Shown piece by piece: positions 1 through 7,614 of a stretch of DNA of 64,000 nt; position 1 is the stretch's first letter, and every line of letters starts with the position of its first letter. Under the pieces are notes generated by a model. The model ran no database searches and had not been told where the DNA came from. It saw nothing but the letters and a program-made list of their open reading frames with translations. Location of the stretch: positions 124,001 to 188,000 of the forward strand of contig NZ_VFRR01000002.1 of assembly GCF_006385675.1 (NCBI RefSeq). Direction: 5' to 3'. This DNA is from Maribrevibacterium harenarium (GTDB lineage: Bacteria; Pseudomonadota; Gammaproteobacteria; Pseudomonadales; Marinomonadaceae). The position numbers and the translations under genes were made by a program.

Positions 1-861
1 GGAGCGATCTCGGCGATTGTGGTTTCCCCTTGTGTTACCGCACCGATGGCGGGAGCATTGCTGTACATCAGTACCACGGGAGATGCCTTGGTCGGTGGTT
101 TGACCTTGTTTGCCTTGAGTTTAGGGATGGGCGTGCCACTGTTACTACTTGGTGCTGGCGGTAGTCGCCTGTTACCCAAAGCAGGAATGTGGATGGAGTT
201 GGTGAAACATACTTTTGGCTTTGTGTTATTGGGTATCGCTTGGCTACTAATCACACGTCTGCTTCCTGCCCAAATCAGTGTGATGGGTTGGGGGGTATTA
301 CTGTTGGTTTATGTGGTACAAATCTGGCCAGAGGATTTAGCCACTACCGGAAAACGCATTGGCCGAGCCGTTGCCCTGCTGCTGGGTTTGTATGGATCGA
401 GCTTACTGTTGTCTGCTCTGGCAGGTGCGCCGAGTTTGGTCACGCCATTAGGCTTTCTCACAGGTGGCGGTAATAGCCAAGTCGCGAATCAAGAGTTAAC
501 CGCGTCACTGTTTCATCGCACCGCGGACACGGCTGTGATTCAGCAGGCGATTGAGGCTCAACGTCTAGGTGGCAACCCGTTGGTGATAGATATCTATGCC
601 GACTGGTGTACCAGCTGTCAGGAACTCGAACATCAAGTATTTAACACACCGGAGGCGCTTGCCTACCAAGGCAAAATCACCTTCTTACAGCTAGATATCA
701 CCGCCAACAGCCCTGAACATCAGGCTTTTCTACAGCGTCACAATCTCTTCGGTCCACCGAGCTTGTTGTTCTTCAATGGGGATACCCAACCAAAGGATAG
801 CTTTCAAGGGGATATCCCCCGTGACCAGTTTCTTTCAAGGTTACAGGGGATGGTTCGTTAA
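1..861 (+). CDS. dsbD: Thiol:disulfide interchange protein DsbD, C-terminal part (5' end outside window)
   Basis: DsbD passes electrons from cytoplasmic thioredoxin across the inner membrane to periplasmic disulfide isomerases. The reading frame is open from base 1, so the gene starts upstream. The visible part begins with the membrane-core motif VVSPCVTAP, which carries one of the two membrane cysteines of the family. Several hydrophobic segments follow, then a C-terminal periplasmic thioredoxin-fold domain with the redox motif ADWCTSCQ. The N-terminal DsbD-alpha domain is not in the window. The TAA stop overlaps the stop of the convergent flavoprotein gene by a few bases. The family is clear from the two Cys motifs and their order. 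Confidence 0.93.
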   Translation, partial: GAISAIVVSPCVTAPMAGALLYISTTGDALVGGLTLFALSLGMGVPLLLLGAGGSRLLPKAGMWMELVKHTFGFVLLGIAWLLITRLLPAQISVMGWGVLLLVYVVQIWPEDLATTGKRIGRAVALLLGLYGSSLLLSALAGAPSLVTPLGFLTGGGNSQVANQELTASLFHRTADTAVIQQAIEAQRLGGNPLVIDIYADWCTSCQELEHQVFNTPEALAYQGKITFLQLDITANSPEHQAFLQRHNLFGPPSLLFFNGDTQPKDSFQGDIPRDQFLSRLQGMVR

Positions 862-1505
862 AAACACTCTGGTGCTTGAGGTGGATTGTATTGCTCGGCA
901 TCAGACGCATCGGTTTCCGGGGTGCCCCATTGGCGGGTCAGGGGTAATACTCCTGACCAAACTGGCCAATCTTTATCTGCCTCATCATCTACCGGAGCGC
1001 CCTGGCGGACTTTGGCGCTGGCTTCATCGATTTTGATGCGCACCAAGGCCGTGGCATTAACCTCTGTAGCTGTCATGGGGCGCAGTTGATCCCAACGATT
1101 TGGGCAAAATTTGTCGACAAACAGCTTAAAATGACGGGCTTTTTCATCAAAGTCAGTAATTTCTTCGGCAATACCGAACAGTGTCACCGAGCGGTAATTC
1201 ACCGAGTGATTAAAGGCTGATCGTGCCAATACTAAACCATCTAGCGCACAAATATTGATACATACCTTTTCCTCCGACTTAGCGGCACCATGGGCATTAC
1301 GGGCTTTGCCGTGACCGTGCCAGTAAAGGTAATCTCCCTCGCGCCAGTGGCAGGTAGGGGTGACAAACACTTGCCCATTCACTTGCTGTCCAATATGGCA
1401 CAGCATGGTTTCATCAATAATTTTGTGTACGGTTGTCTGATCATACAGGGCCCGTTTTGCTCCCCGTTTTACGGTACTGGTAGAAGTTTGTAGTGATGCG
1501 CTCAT
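858..1505 (-). CDS. Pyridoxamine 5'-phosphate oxidase family (FMN-binding split-barrel) protein
   Basis: About 215 residues with the split beta-barrel pattern of small flavin-binding proteins related to pyridoxamine phosphate oxidase: an N-terminal strand region around TMLCHIGQQVNGQVFVTPT, then HGHGKARN, then NYRSVTLFGIAEEI. Such proteins bind FMN or haem, and the real substrate is usually unknown. It lacks the full PdxH layout. An ATG lies four codons upstream at 1517, but GGAG at a 6-nt spacing supports 1505. It is divergent from the MocR/PdxR-type regulator at 1641, and that pairing is common, so it is the likely target of that regulator. Confidence 0.82.
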   Translation of the reverse strand: MSASLQTSTSTVKRGAKRALYDQTTVHKIIDETMLCHIGQQVNGQVFVTPTCHWREGDYLYWHGHGKARNAHGAAKSEEKVCINICALDGLVLARSAFNHSVNYRSVTLFGIAEEITDFDEKARHFKLFVDKFCPNRWDQLRPMTATEVNATALVRIKIDEASAKVRQGAPVDDEADKDWPVWSGVLPLTRQWGTPETDASDAEQYNPPQAPECF

Positions 1506-1570
1506 GGGTGGCTCCATTTAGTGTGGCGGCTAGCTTGAGTATCGAGCCAGTGTAGGTAATATTGGTTTTA

Positions 1571-1611
1571 TAAAAAATGGCCAGATTTGTAAAAAATAAC
1601 CAGTCCAGATT
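1571..1611. promoter_or_regulatory. Direct repeats in the divergent MocR / flavoprotein promoter region
   Basis: TAAAAAATGGCCAG (1571-1584) is repeated as TAAAAAATAACCAG (1590-1603), 12 of 14 identical at a 19-bp period. CCAGATT also occurs twice (1581-1587 and 1605-1611). MocR/PdxR regulators typically bind direct repeats between themselves and their divergent target, so this is a plausible operator. That role is inferred from position and repeat geometry. Confidence 0.5.
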
Positions 1612-1640
1612 ATGGCGGTAGCGCTTTTTTTGAGGTGATG

Positions 1641-3065
1641 ATGTCGGCAGTGGGTCAGTTTGTGTGGAGCTTGGACGACGCAGCGGTAGATCGCACTGGT
1701 AAAAGGATTCCCCGTTTTCAGCAGCTGTATCAGCAAGTTTGCCAAGGGGTTGTCTCTGGTCGTCTACCGGTTGGCTGTCGCCTGCCGTCTAGCCGGGTAT
1801 TGGCCCAAGAATTGGGCGTGTCCCGCAGTGTCGTAGTGCAAGCCTACGATCAACTGCTTGCAGAAGGCGTACTCATCAGTGTGGCGAAAACAGGCTTATA
1901 TGTTGCCGACGGCCAGCCAATGGCCAAAGTGGCGCCGACGAAACTTCAAACTAACAAACCTGTCCCCCATACTAAGCTATGCCAATTCGACTCGGGTGCG
2001 GATGTTCAGATGTTCCCCAAACGGGAATGGGCTGCCAGTATGCGCCGGGCTTGGTTAAACCCCGCTTCGAGTGTGTTGACTGGGGAAGCTACCGGTGGAT
2101 ACGAGCCACTGCAGCGTGCCCTCAGCCAGTATTTACTCCAACTGCGCGGCCTGGAATGCGCCCCAGAGCAAGTATTTATCGTGGCTGGGAATCGCGATGC
2201 GCTCGCATTACTGCAACATACCTTGCAAAGAAGCGTGGCCCATTGGTGTATCGAAGACCCGTGTTACCCTCCGATACGAGCAAGCTTTGCCCAGCATCTT
2301 ACCTTACCCATCGATACGGAAGGTGCACGACCACCGACTGGTTCCAGATGGGCGGCGGTACTTACTCCTTGTCGCCAATACCCATTGGGAATGGCTTATT
2401 CCTCCCTTCGGCGGGAGTTATGGCTTAACGCTTTAGCCGCTGAACAAGGCTTTATTATCGAAGACGATTACGACAACGAGTTTATTTACCATGGTAAGCC
2501 GCAAGTGCCTTGGTATCAGGTGGCGGCCTTGCGGGGCGTGGCTCAAGAGCGCATCTTTTATGTAGGTAGCTTATCGAAGGTGCTATTTCGTGGTCTGCGC
2601 CTAGGTTTTGTCGTGGTGCCCAAGTCTTGGGTAAGCCGGGTGGCCATGAGCCAACAACAGCTCGGTAACGCGGCTTCGTTGCCCTTACAACCGGTGGTAG
2701 CGGATTTTATTGAAACAGGCGCTTTTTACCGTCATTTAAATCGTATGCGACGCCACTATCTGCAAAAGCGGGACTACTTATTAGCGTTGCTAGAGCAGCA
2801 CCTTGCCCCTTGGTTTACCTGGGAACGCCCCAGTGGTGGTATGCACTGCCTGATTTATCTGAAAAACGAATACGCCATCGAGTCGAGGCAAAAGGCTCTG
2901 CACCAATACGCTCAGCATCAAGGACTGCATTTATCCTGGTTGGCAGATCACTTCTCCTTGCCGGGGGAGCACCCAAAAGGCCTAGTGCTGGGCTTTACCG
3001 CCCCAAGCACCGAGGAGCTAGAGCAATGGGTTAAGCTGCTGGCGAAGGGCATGATAATTGCCTAA
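1641..3065 (+). CDS. MocR/PdxR-family transcriptional regulator (GntR wHTH fused to an aminotransferase fold)
   Basis: This 474-residue protein has an N-terminal GntR winged helix (residues about 15-80; motif GCRLPSSRVLAQELGVSRS). The C-terminal domain resembles a type-I PLP aminotransferase. It keeps IEDDYDNEF, and the PLP-lysine region reads YVGSLSKVLFRGLRLGF. Regulators of this class sense PLP or an amino compound through the aminotransferase domain. GTG and ATG triplets precede the chosen ATG, but GAGG sits 5 nt upstream of 1641. The gene is divergent from the PNPOx-like gene, which fits a PdxR-like vitamin B6 role, although gabR-like control of an amine pathway is also possible. Its stop overlaps the convergent vapC stop. 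Confidence 0.88.
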   Translation: MSAVGQFVWSLDDAAVDRTGKRIPRFQQLYQQVCQGVVSGRLPVGCRLPSSRVLAQELGVSRSVVVQAYDQLLAEGVLISVAKTGLYVADGQPMAKVAPTKLQTNKPVPHTKLCQFDSGADVQMFPKREWAASMRRAWLNPASSVLTGEATGGYEPLQRALSQYLLQLRGLECAPEQVFIVAGNRDALALLQHTLQRSVAHWCIEDPCYPPIRASFAQHLTLPIDTEGARPPTGSRWAAVLTPCRQYPLGMAYSSLRRELWLNALAAEQGFIIEDDYDNEFIYHGKPQVPWYQVAALRGVAQERIFYVGSLSKVLFRGLRLGFVVVPKSWVSRVAMSQQQLGNAASLPLQPVVADFIETGAFYRHLNRMRRHYLQKRDYLLALLEQHLAPWFTWERPSGGMHCLIYLKNEYAIESRQKALHQYAQHQGLHLSWLADHFSLPGEHPKGLVLGFTAPSTEELEQWVKLLAKGMIIA

Positions 3066-3460
3066 ATCCAATTTTCTAGGCGTAATGCCGTAACTCGCTC
3101 AAATTCCCGAGTGTTGTTCGTGACGAGAATGAGACTTTCACTTCTCGCATGTCCAGCTATGTGTAAATCATTTACTCCTATTGGAGTGCCTTTGCGCTCC
3201 AATTCTGCTCGTATTTCACCGTAGTGTGCTGCGGCTTTTTGGCTATATTCCAGCACTTCTAACCTAGATACAAAATCCTCTACCTGTTGAAGATTGTGTT
3301 CCGGTTTGGAGCTTTTTTCTACACCATGAAGCAGCTCTGCAAGAGTGATTGAGCTGATACACATTTGCCCAGCATGTAAATTAAATACCCGTAAAGCTTC
3401 AATGGGACGACGCTTGATGACATAGATAACGATATTGGTATCAAGCATATATTTCAGCAT
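3062..3460 (-). CDS. vapC: VapC-type PIN-domain toxin (endoribonuclease)
   Basis: This 132-residue PIN-domain nuclease has the acidic active-site set expected for VapC: YMLDTNIVIY at the N terminus, the glutamate in LAELLHGVE, the aspartate in GVNDLHIAGHA and the late polar motif LVTNNTREF. VapC toxins cut specific RNAs, often initiator tRNA, and are blocked by VapB. Start and stop overlap the upstream vapB by one base (TAATG), so the two are translationally coupled. All catalytic positions look intact, so the toxin is probably functional. The end overlaps the convergent MocR gene by four bases. Confidence 0.93.
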   Translation of the reverse strand: MLKYMLDTNIVIYVIKRRPIEALRVFNLHAGQMCISSITLAELLHGVEKSSKPEHNLQQVEDFVSRLEVLEYSQKAAAHYGEIRAELERKGTPIGVNDLHIAGHARSESLILVTNNTREFERVTALRLENWI

Positions 3461-3693
3461 TAAAAGGATTCCCTTTCTTGTTGATATTGTGATGATCTTT
3501 CCTCCATGAAGTCATCTGTCACTCTATCATCACTGAGAAAAAAACTGTCCCAAGTATTTTCCATTGGCGACAGAATCCGATCCTGCCCCACCACACGAAC
3601 ATTGACCTTTTTCACCTCATCGGGAAATCGAGAATCGGCTGGTAACCGAACTGCTTGAGTACGATTATTAACGAAAATAGAACCTACTGACAT
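3460..3693 (-). CDS. vapB: VapB-type antitoxin
   Basis: This 77-residue protein starts with an AbrB/MazE-like DNA-binding fold (GSIFVNNRTQAVRLPADS), as in the VapB/VagC family. The C-terminal tail (about residue 45 on) is acidic and polar and would thread into the VapC active site. It is the first gene of the operon, as usual for type II modules, where the antitoxin autoregulates and toxin binding strengthens repression. A perfect inverted repeat lies just upstream of the start codon (3708-3730). Confidence 0.92.
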   Translation of the reverse strand: MSVGSIFVNNRTQAVRLPADSRFPDEVKKVNVRVVGQDRILSPMENTWDSFFLSDDRVTDDFMEERSSQYQQERESF

Positions 3694-3707
3694 AGACGTC
3701 TCCTTAA

Positions 3708-3730
3708 GCTATATACATAAAGTATATAGC
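3708..3730. promoter_or_regulatory. vapBC operator: perfect inverted repeat
   Basis: GCTATATAC, a 5-bp centre (ATAAA), then GTATATAGC: nine-base arms with no mismatch, 15 bp upstream of the vapB start. Its position at the promoter of an autoregulated VapB-family module makes it the likely VapB binding site. Confidence 0.75.
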
Positions 3731-3788
3731 ATGTTCTGAGGGGAGCGCTAGTTTGATTATTAACCTAATTCTGCTTATCCGTGAAACT

Positions 3789-3849
3789 TATTCGACTCAC
3801 CAAGTGATTCAAATAGGCTGTTTAATTGCATCATCACATGAGTCGAATA
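3789..3849. repeat. Long-range inverted repeat downstream of aguA
   Basis: TATTCGACTCA (3789-3799) is matched exactly by TGAGTCGAATA (3839-3849), separated by 39 bp. The distal arm abuts the aguA stop codon. It could be an aguA transcript-end structure or the scar of a mobile event near vapBC. There is no T-run typical of an intrinsic terminator, so the function is open. Confidence 0.55.
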
Positions 3850-4980
3850 CTAGGCAGGCACTTGCTGGGTAATGCAGTGCAAGTTACCGCCGCCTAATAG
3901 GATTTCCCGAGCGGGAATGCCTTCTAGGCGATATTCTGGAAAAGCTTGAGCTAAGACAGCCGCTGCCGCACCATCTGTCTTGGCATCTAGTAATGGGTAA
4001 AACACTACTCCATTGCAGATTAAAAAATTGGCGTAGGAAGCCGCTAAGCGTTCACCAGCACGACGAACCATGCCGACGCTATCCTGTTGCTTCAATGGGT
4101 TATGGTTTGCTATTTGTACCCCATTTGCTTCCTCGGCAGTTAAATATAACGGTCCCGGCATGGGTAATTCGTGGACTTTCAGCGCTCGGCCTTGGGCGTC
4201 CTTTGTGGTGTGAAGGATTTCTAGTGCCGTTTGACTAATGGCGTACTGTGGATCGTTCAGGTCGTCACAGACGGTGAGCAGTACTTCGCCGGGGCGGGCA
4301 ATATGCAATAGGTTATCTATATGGCCGTTGGTTTCATCGTTGTACAGCCCCTCCGGTAGCCATATCACCTGTTGAACTCCGAGATACTGTTGTAAATAGG
4401 CTTCGATTTGAGCCTGGTTCAAATGGGGGTTGCGGCTTGGGTGCAGCAGGCATTCGCCAGTGGTATAGACGGTGCCCTCCCCATCGCAATGGATGGAGCC
4501 ACCTTCTAATATGAATGGCGCATCGTATTGCTGGAAACCGTGAAACTCTGCAATACGGGTGGCAACTTGCTCGTCATCAGACCAGTCATCATACAGGCCG
4601 TCCAACTCTCCGCCCCAAGCGTTGAACTGCCAATTCACAGCCCGGCGTTCGCCAGCTTGGTTTGTCACCATAGTCGGTGCGGTATCCCGTAACCAAGCAT
4701 CGTTATAGGCCATGGGAACGAGTTCAATACGCCCTTGGGACAATGCGCTTTGATCCAGTTGGGTTTTGGCATTCTCGACTTCACTGGGCAAGATTGCCAC
4801 TTTTACCGCCACAACCTCAGCAAGTTTGTCGATAAAGTAGGAAAATGCCTGCTGCGCGGGTTGCGCATTATGGCGCCAGTTATCGGGGCGTACCGGCCAG
4901 GCGATCCATACAGCTTGTTGAGCGGCATGTTCGCCCGGCATAGCGAATCCGTCCTGCTTTGGGGTGGTGAGAATGGTCAT
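3850..4980 (-). CDS. aguA: Agmatine deiminase
   Basis: AguA hydrolyses agmatine to N-carbamoylputrescine and ammonia. The protein has 376 residues, normal for the family. It shows the guanidine-modifying fold motifs AVWIAWPVRPDNW near the N terminus, AWLRDTAPT, FILEGGSIHCDGEG, NGHIDN and the C-terminal GGGNLHCITQQ, whose cysteine (about C369) is the catalytic nucleophile. The frame is open 27 codons further upstream, but that would run into aguB. The ATG at 4980 has GGGGAA at a 6-nt spacing. It lies 11 bp after aguB, so the two form an operon that converts agmatine to putrescine for the Puu enzymes encoded next door. Confidence 0.96.
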   Translation of the reverse strand: MTILTTPKQDGFAMPGEHAAQQAVWIAWPVRPDNWRHNAQPAQQAFSYFIDKLAEVVAVKVAILPSEVENAKTQLDQSALSQGRIELVPMAYNDAWLRDTAPTMVTNQAGERRAVNWQFNAWGGELDGLYDDWSDDEQVATRIAEFHGFQQYDAPFILEGGSIHCDGEGTVYTTGECLLHPSRNPHLNQAQIEAYLQQYLGVQQVIWLPEGLYNDETNGHIDNLLHIARPGEVLLTVCDDLNDPQYAISQTALEILHTTKDAQGRALKVHELPMPGPLYLTAEEANGVQIANHNPLKQQDSVGMVRRAGERLAASYANFLICNGVVFYPLLDAKTDGAAAAVLAQAFPEYRLEGIPAREILLGGGNLHCITQQVPA

Positions 4981-4991
4981 TAGCGATTCCC

Positions 4992-5864
4992 CTATTTGCC
5001 CGTCATTGACTGCAATGGGCCATAGTGCTCTGGGCGACGATCGCGGAATAACCCCCAGCATTGGCGTTGTTTGGCAATGGCTTCTAAATCGAAGCTATGC
5101 ACAAGAATTTCTTCCTGGCGACGGCTGGCTTGCCAGATTAGCTCCCCTCGCTCATCGCAGATAAACGAAGAACCAAAGAAATCGAGGGATAAATCTCGAT
5201 GTAGGGCTTTTTCGCTACCAATACGGTTAGAAGCGACTACTGGAATCACGTTGCTGGCAGCGTGACCGCGCATGGCGTTCGTCCAATGGGGCATGCTGTC
5301 CCAGTCTGGCTGGCTTGGCTCAGAGCCAATGGCGGTTGGGAACAGCAATATATCTGCCCCCATGAGCGCCATGGCGCGGGCAGTTTCAGGGAACCACTGA
5401 TCCCAGCAAATCCCCACCCCCACTTTACCAAAACGGGTCTGCCAAACCTTGAAGCCCGTATCGCCGGGGCTGAAATAGTACTTTTCTAAATAGCCGTCAC
5501 TTTCCGGAATGTGGGTTTTGCGGTAGACGCCAAGCAGTTCCCCACCCGCATCAATCATCGCCACGGAATTAAAACGCACCACACCGGCTTGCTCAAACCA
5601 GCTAAAGGGCAGCACCACATTTAATTCTTTGGCGAGGGCCTGAAAGCGGGCGAAGGCGGTATTTTCTTCGAGGGTAGTGGCGAGATCCAAATGGGATTCA
5701 TGTACTTCGATACAGAAATAAGGAGTTTCAAACAACTCTTGAATCAAAATGATGTTAGCGCCTTTGGCAGCAGCAGAGCGAATCAGCTCTTCCGCTTTGG
5801 CGAGGTTAGCGGCTTTGTCCCAAGAACAGGCCATTTGAGTAGCAGCGACGGTTACAGTAGTCAT
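4992..5864 (-). CDS. aguB: N-carbamoylputrescine amidase
   Basis: This nitrilase-superfamily amidase converts N-carbamoylputrescine to putrescine, CO2 and ammonia. The 290-residue chain carries the Glu-Lys-Cys triad: E43 in LIQELFETPYF, K116 in YRKTHIPES and C153 in GVGICWDQWFPE. A TTG four codons upstream is in frame, but the ATG at 5864 has a GGA-containing site at suitable distance and gives the usual N terminus (TTVTVAATQMAC). It is the first gene of the aguBA operon and is divergent from puuC, with which it shares a 210-bp control region. Confidence 0.96.
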   Translation of the reverse strand: MTTVTVAATQMACSWDKAANLAKAEELIRSAAAKGANIILIQELFETPYFCIEVHESHLDLATTLEENTAFARFQALAKELNVVLPFSWFEQAGVVRFNSVAMIDAGGELLGVYRKTHIPESDGYLEKYYFSPGDTGFKVWQTRFGKVGVGICWDQWFPETARAMALMGADILLFPTAIGSEPSQPDWDSMPHWTNAMRGHAASNVIPVVASNRIGSEKALHRDLSLDFFGSSFICDERGELIWQASRRQEEILVHSFDLEAIAKQRQCWGLFRDRRPEHYGPLQSMTGK

Positions 5865-5953
5865 AGATATATCCAAATATCAGTCAGGTGCCAAGACATT
5901 GTGGTTGGCTGTCGTTATTGGGAGGGATAATACCCTGTGACTCTAAAAACGGT

Positions 5954-5971
5954 ATACCCCCACGGGGGTAT
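5954..5971. promoter_or_regulatory. Palindrome between aguB and puuC
   Basis: ATACCCCC-AC-GGGGGTAT is a perfect inverted repeat with 8-base arms, between the divergent aguBA and puuCB operons. A weaker related element, AGGG-ATAATA-CCCT, sits 18 bp upstream at 5923-5936. The spacing and symmetry suggest a binding site for a dimeric regulator such as the local LuxR-, GlxA- or TetR-type protein. Which one is unknown. Confidence 0.55.
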
Positions 5972-6075
5972 GGTCGGCTACTATCAAGTAGACTACCTTT
6001 GACTTATCCAACCCTCTGATGGAAACAGTCTCTAACAGCCAAGAGCCCAAGCCGGAAACGAGCGGAGAACCGATT

Positions 6076-7566
6076 ATGAAAACCAAAGCCGAGTGGCAAG
6101 CCCTACGGGATACCCTCACCTTCCCAAATCAAGCCTACATCAATGGGGCATTTGTCCCCGCTATTAGTGGTGACACTTTCCCTTGCATTAATCCCGCCGA
6201 TGAAAGTCTGCTGGCCCAAGTGGCAAGCTGTGACGTGGCCGATGTGGATAATGCAGTAAAAGCAGCCACAGCTAGCTTCAAAAAGGGTGAATGGTCACAG
6301 ATGGCCCCCGGTAAACGTAAACGTATCCTGCAAAACTGGGCTGACCTGCTGGAGCAACATCAAGATGAATTAGCTCTAATCGACACCTTGGATATGGGCA
6401 AATCCATTAGCGAGATGGTCAATATCGATGTGCCTGATTCCATTGATTGCTTGCGTTGGTCTGCAGAATGCATCGACAAGCTGTATGGGGAAATCGCCCC
6501 AACGAACCCCAAGAATTTGGCGTTGATTACCCGGGAGCCATTGGGTGTGGTGGCTATCATCACCCCTTGGAACTACCCCCTAATGATGGTGATGTGGAAG
6601 ATTGCTCCGGCGTTGGCAGCGGGTAATAGCATCATCTTGAAACCGTCGGAAAAGTCCCCCCTAAGTGCATTGCGTATTGCAGAGCTCGCGACCCAAGCTG
6701 GGGTGCCGGATGGGGTGTTCAACGTGTTACCTGGCTTTGGCCATACGGCTGGCAAAGCCCTCGCCTTGCACCATGGCATCGGCACCTTGGCATTCACTGG
6801 TTCTAGTCGTGTGGCGGGCTTGTTAATGCAATACGCCGGGCAGTCTAATATGAAACGGGTCTGGCTCGAAGCTGGTGGTAAATCCCCGTGTTTAGTATTC
6901 GAAGACTGTGCAGATATCAAAGCCGCTGCTCGCGGTGCGGCCTCGGCTATTTTCACCAATCAAGGGGAAGTCTGCATTGCTTGCTCGCGCCTATATGTAC
7001 AAAGCAGTATCAAAGACGAGTTTATGGCAGCACTGCTAGAGGCCGCTAAAACTTATGTGCCTGGCGATCCGCTCGATCCTGCTACTAAAATGGGGCCCTT
7101 AGTGGACAAAGCTCAGCTGGATACGGTCACTCGCTTTATTGAAAGCGCTATCGCCGATGGTGCACAACTGGCCTTGGGCGGTGTTCCAGAATATCAAGCA
7201 GGCAAAGGCTTCTACGCCAAGCCAACGATTTTCACCGAGGCCTCCCACGAGATGACCTTCGTGCAAGAAGAAATCTTCGGCCCAGTGTTGGCGGTAATGA
7301 CGTTCGATACAGAAGAGCAAGCAATTGCCCTAGCCAATGATTCGAAATATGGCCTTGGTGCCAGTATTTGGACGGATAACCTCTCCCGCGCTCACCGAGT
7401 AAGCCGCCAGTTAGAAACTGGCATGGTATGGGTGAATACCTGGGGGGATGGGGATACCACGGTACCATTTGGTGGGGTGAAGGCCTCCGGCAATGGCCGT
7501 GATAAATCTTGGCACGCCTTAGAAAAATACACGGAAATTAAAAACACTTGGATTCGTTTGGGTTAA
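6076..7566 (+). CDS. puuC: Gamma-glutamyl-gamma-aminobutyraldehyde dehydrogenase (aldehyde dehydrogenase family)
   Basis: PuuC oxidises gamma-glutamyl-gamma-aminobutyraldehyde to gamma-glutamyl-GABA with NAD(P)+. The 496-residue protein has the full ALDH layout: cofactor-binding region with ITPWNYPL and LKPSEKSP, the glycine motif AFTGSSRVAG, general base E265 in WLEAGGKSP and nucleophile C300 in NQGEVCIACS. The frame is open from 6019, but GGAGAA precedes the ATG at 6076, and the protein from there matches PuuC-type N termini. puuB follows 48 bp later. The pairing with PuuB and the proximity of PuuA support this substrate over other aldehydes. Confidence 0.93.
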   Translation: MKTKAEWQALRDTLTFPNQAYINGAFVPAISGDTFPCINPADESLLAQVASCDVADVDNAVKAATASFKKGEWSQMAPGKRKRILQNWADLLEQHQDELALIDTLDMGKSISEMVNIDVPDSIDCLRWSAECIDKLYGEIAPTNPKNLALITREPLGVVAIITPWNYPLMMVMWKIAPALAAGNSIILKPSEKSPLSALRIAELATQAGVPDGVFNVLPGFGHTAGKALALHHGIGTLAFTGSSRVAGLLMQYAGQSNMKRVWLEAGGKSPCLVFEDCADIKAAARGAASAIFTNQGEVCIACSRLYVQSSIKDEFMAALLEAAKTYVPGDPLDPATKMGPLVDKAQLDTVTRFIESAIADGAQLALGGVPEYQAGKGFYAKPTIFTEASHEMTFVQEEIFGPVLAVMTFDTEEQAIALANDSKYGLGASIWTDNLSRAHRVSRQLETGMVWVNTWGDGDTTVPFGGVKASGNGRDKSWHALEKYTEIKNTWIRLG

Positions 7567-7614
7567 GCCTTGCCCAAACTAGTAACCACCCACCGAGGGT
7601 GAAGGAGTAACACC

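Noticed and set aside
4981-5061. A longer N terminus for agmatine deiminase
   Set aside because: It would overlap the end of aguB, and the ATG at 4980 has a good ribosome binding site.
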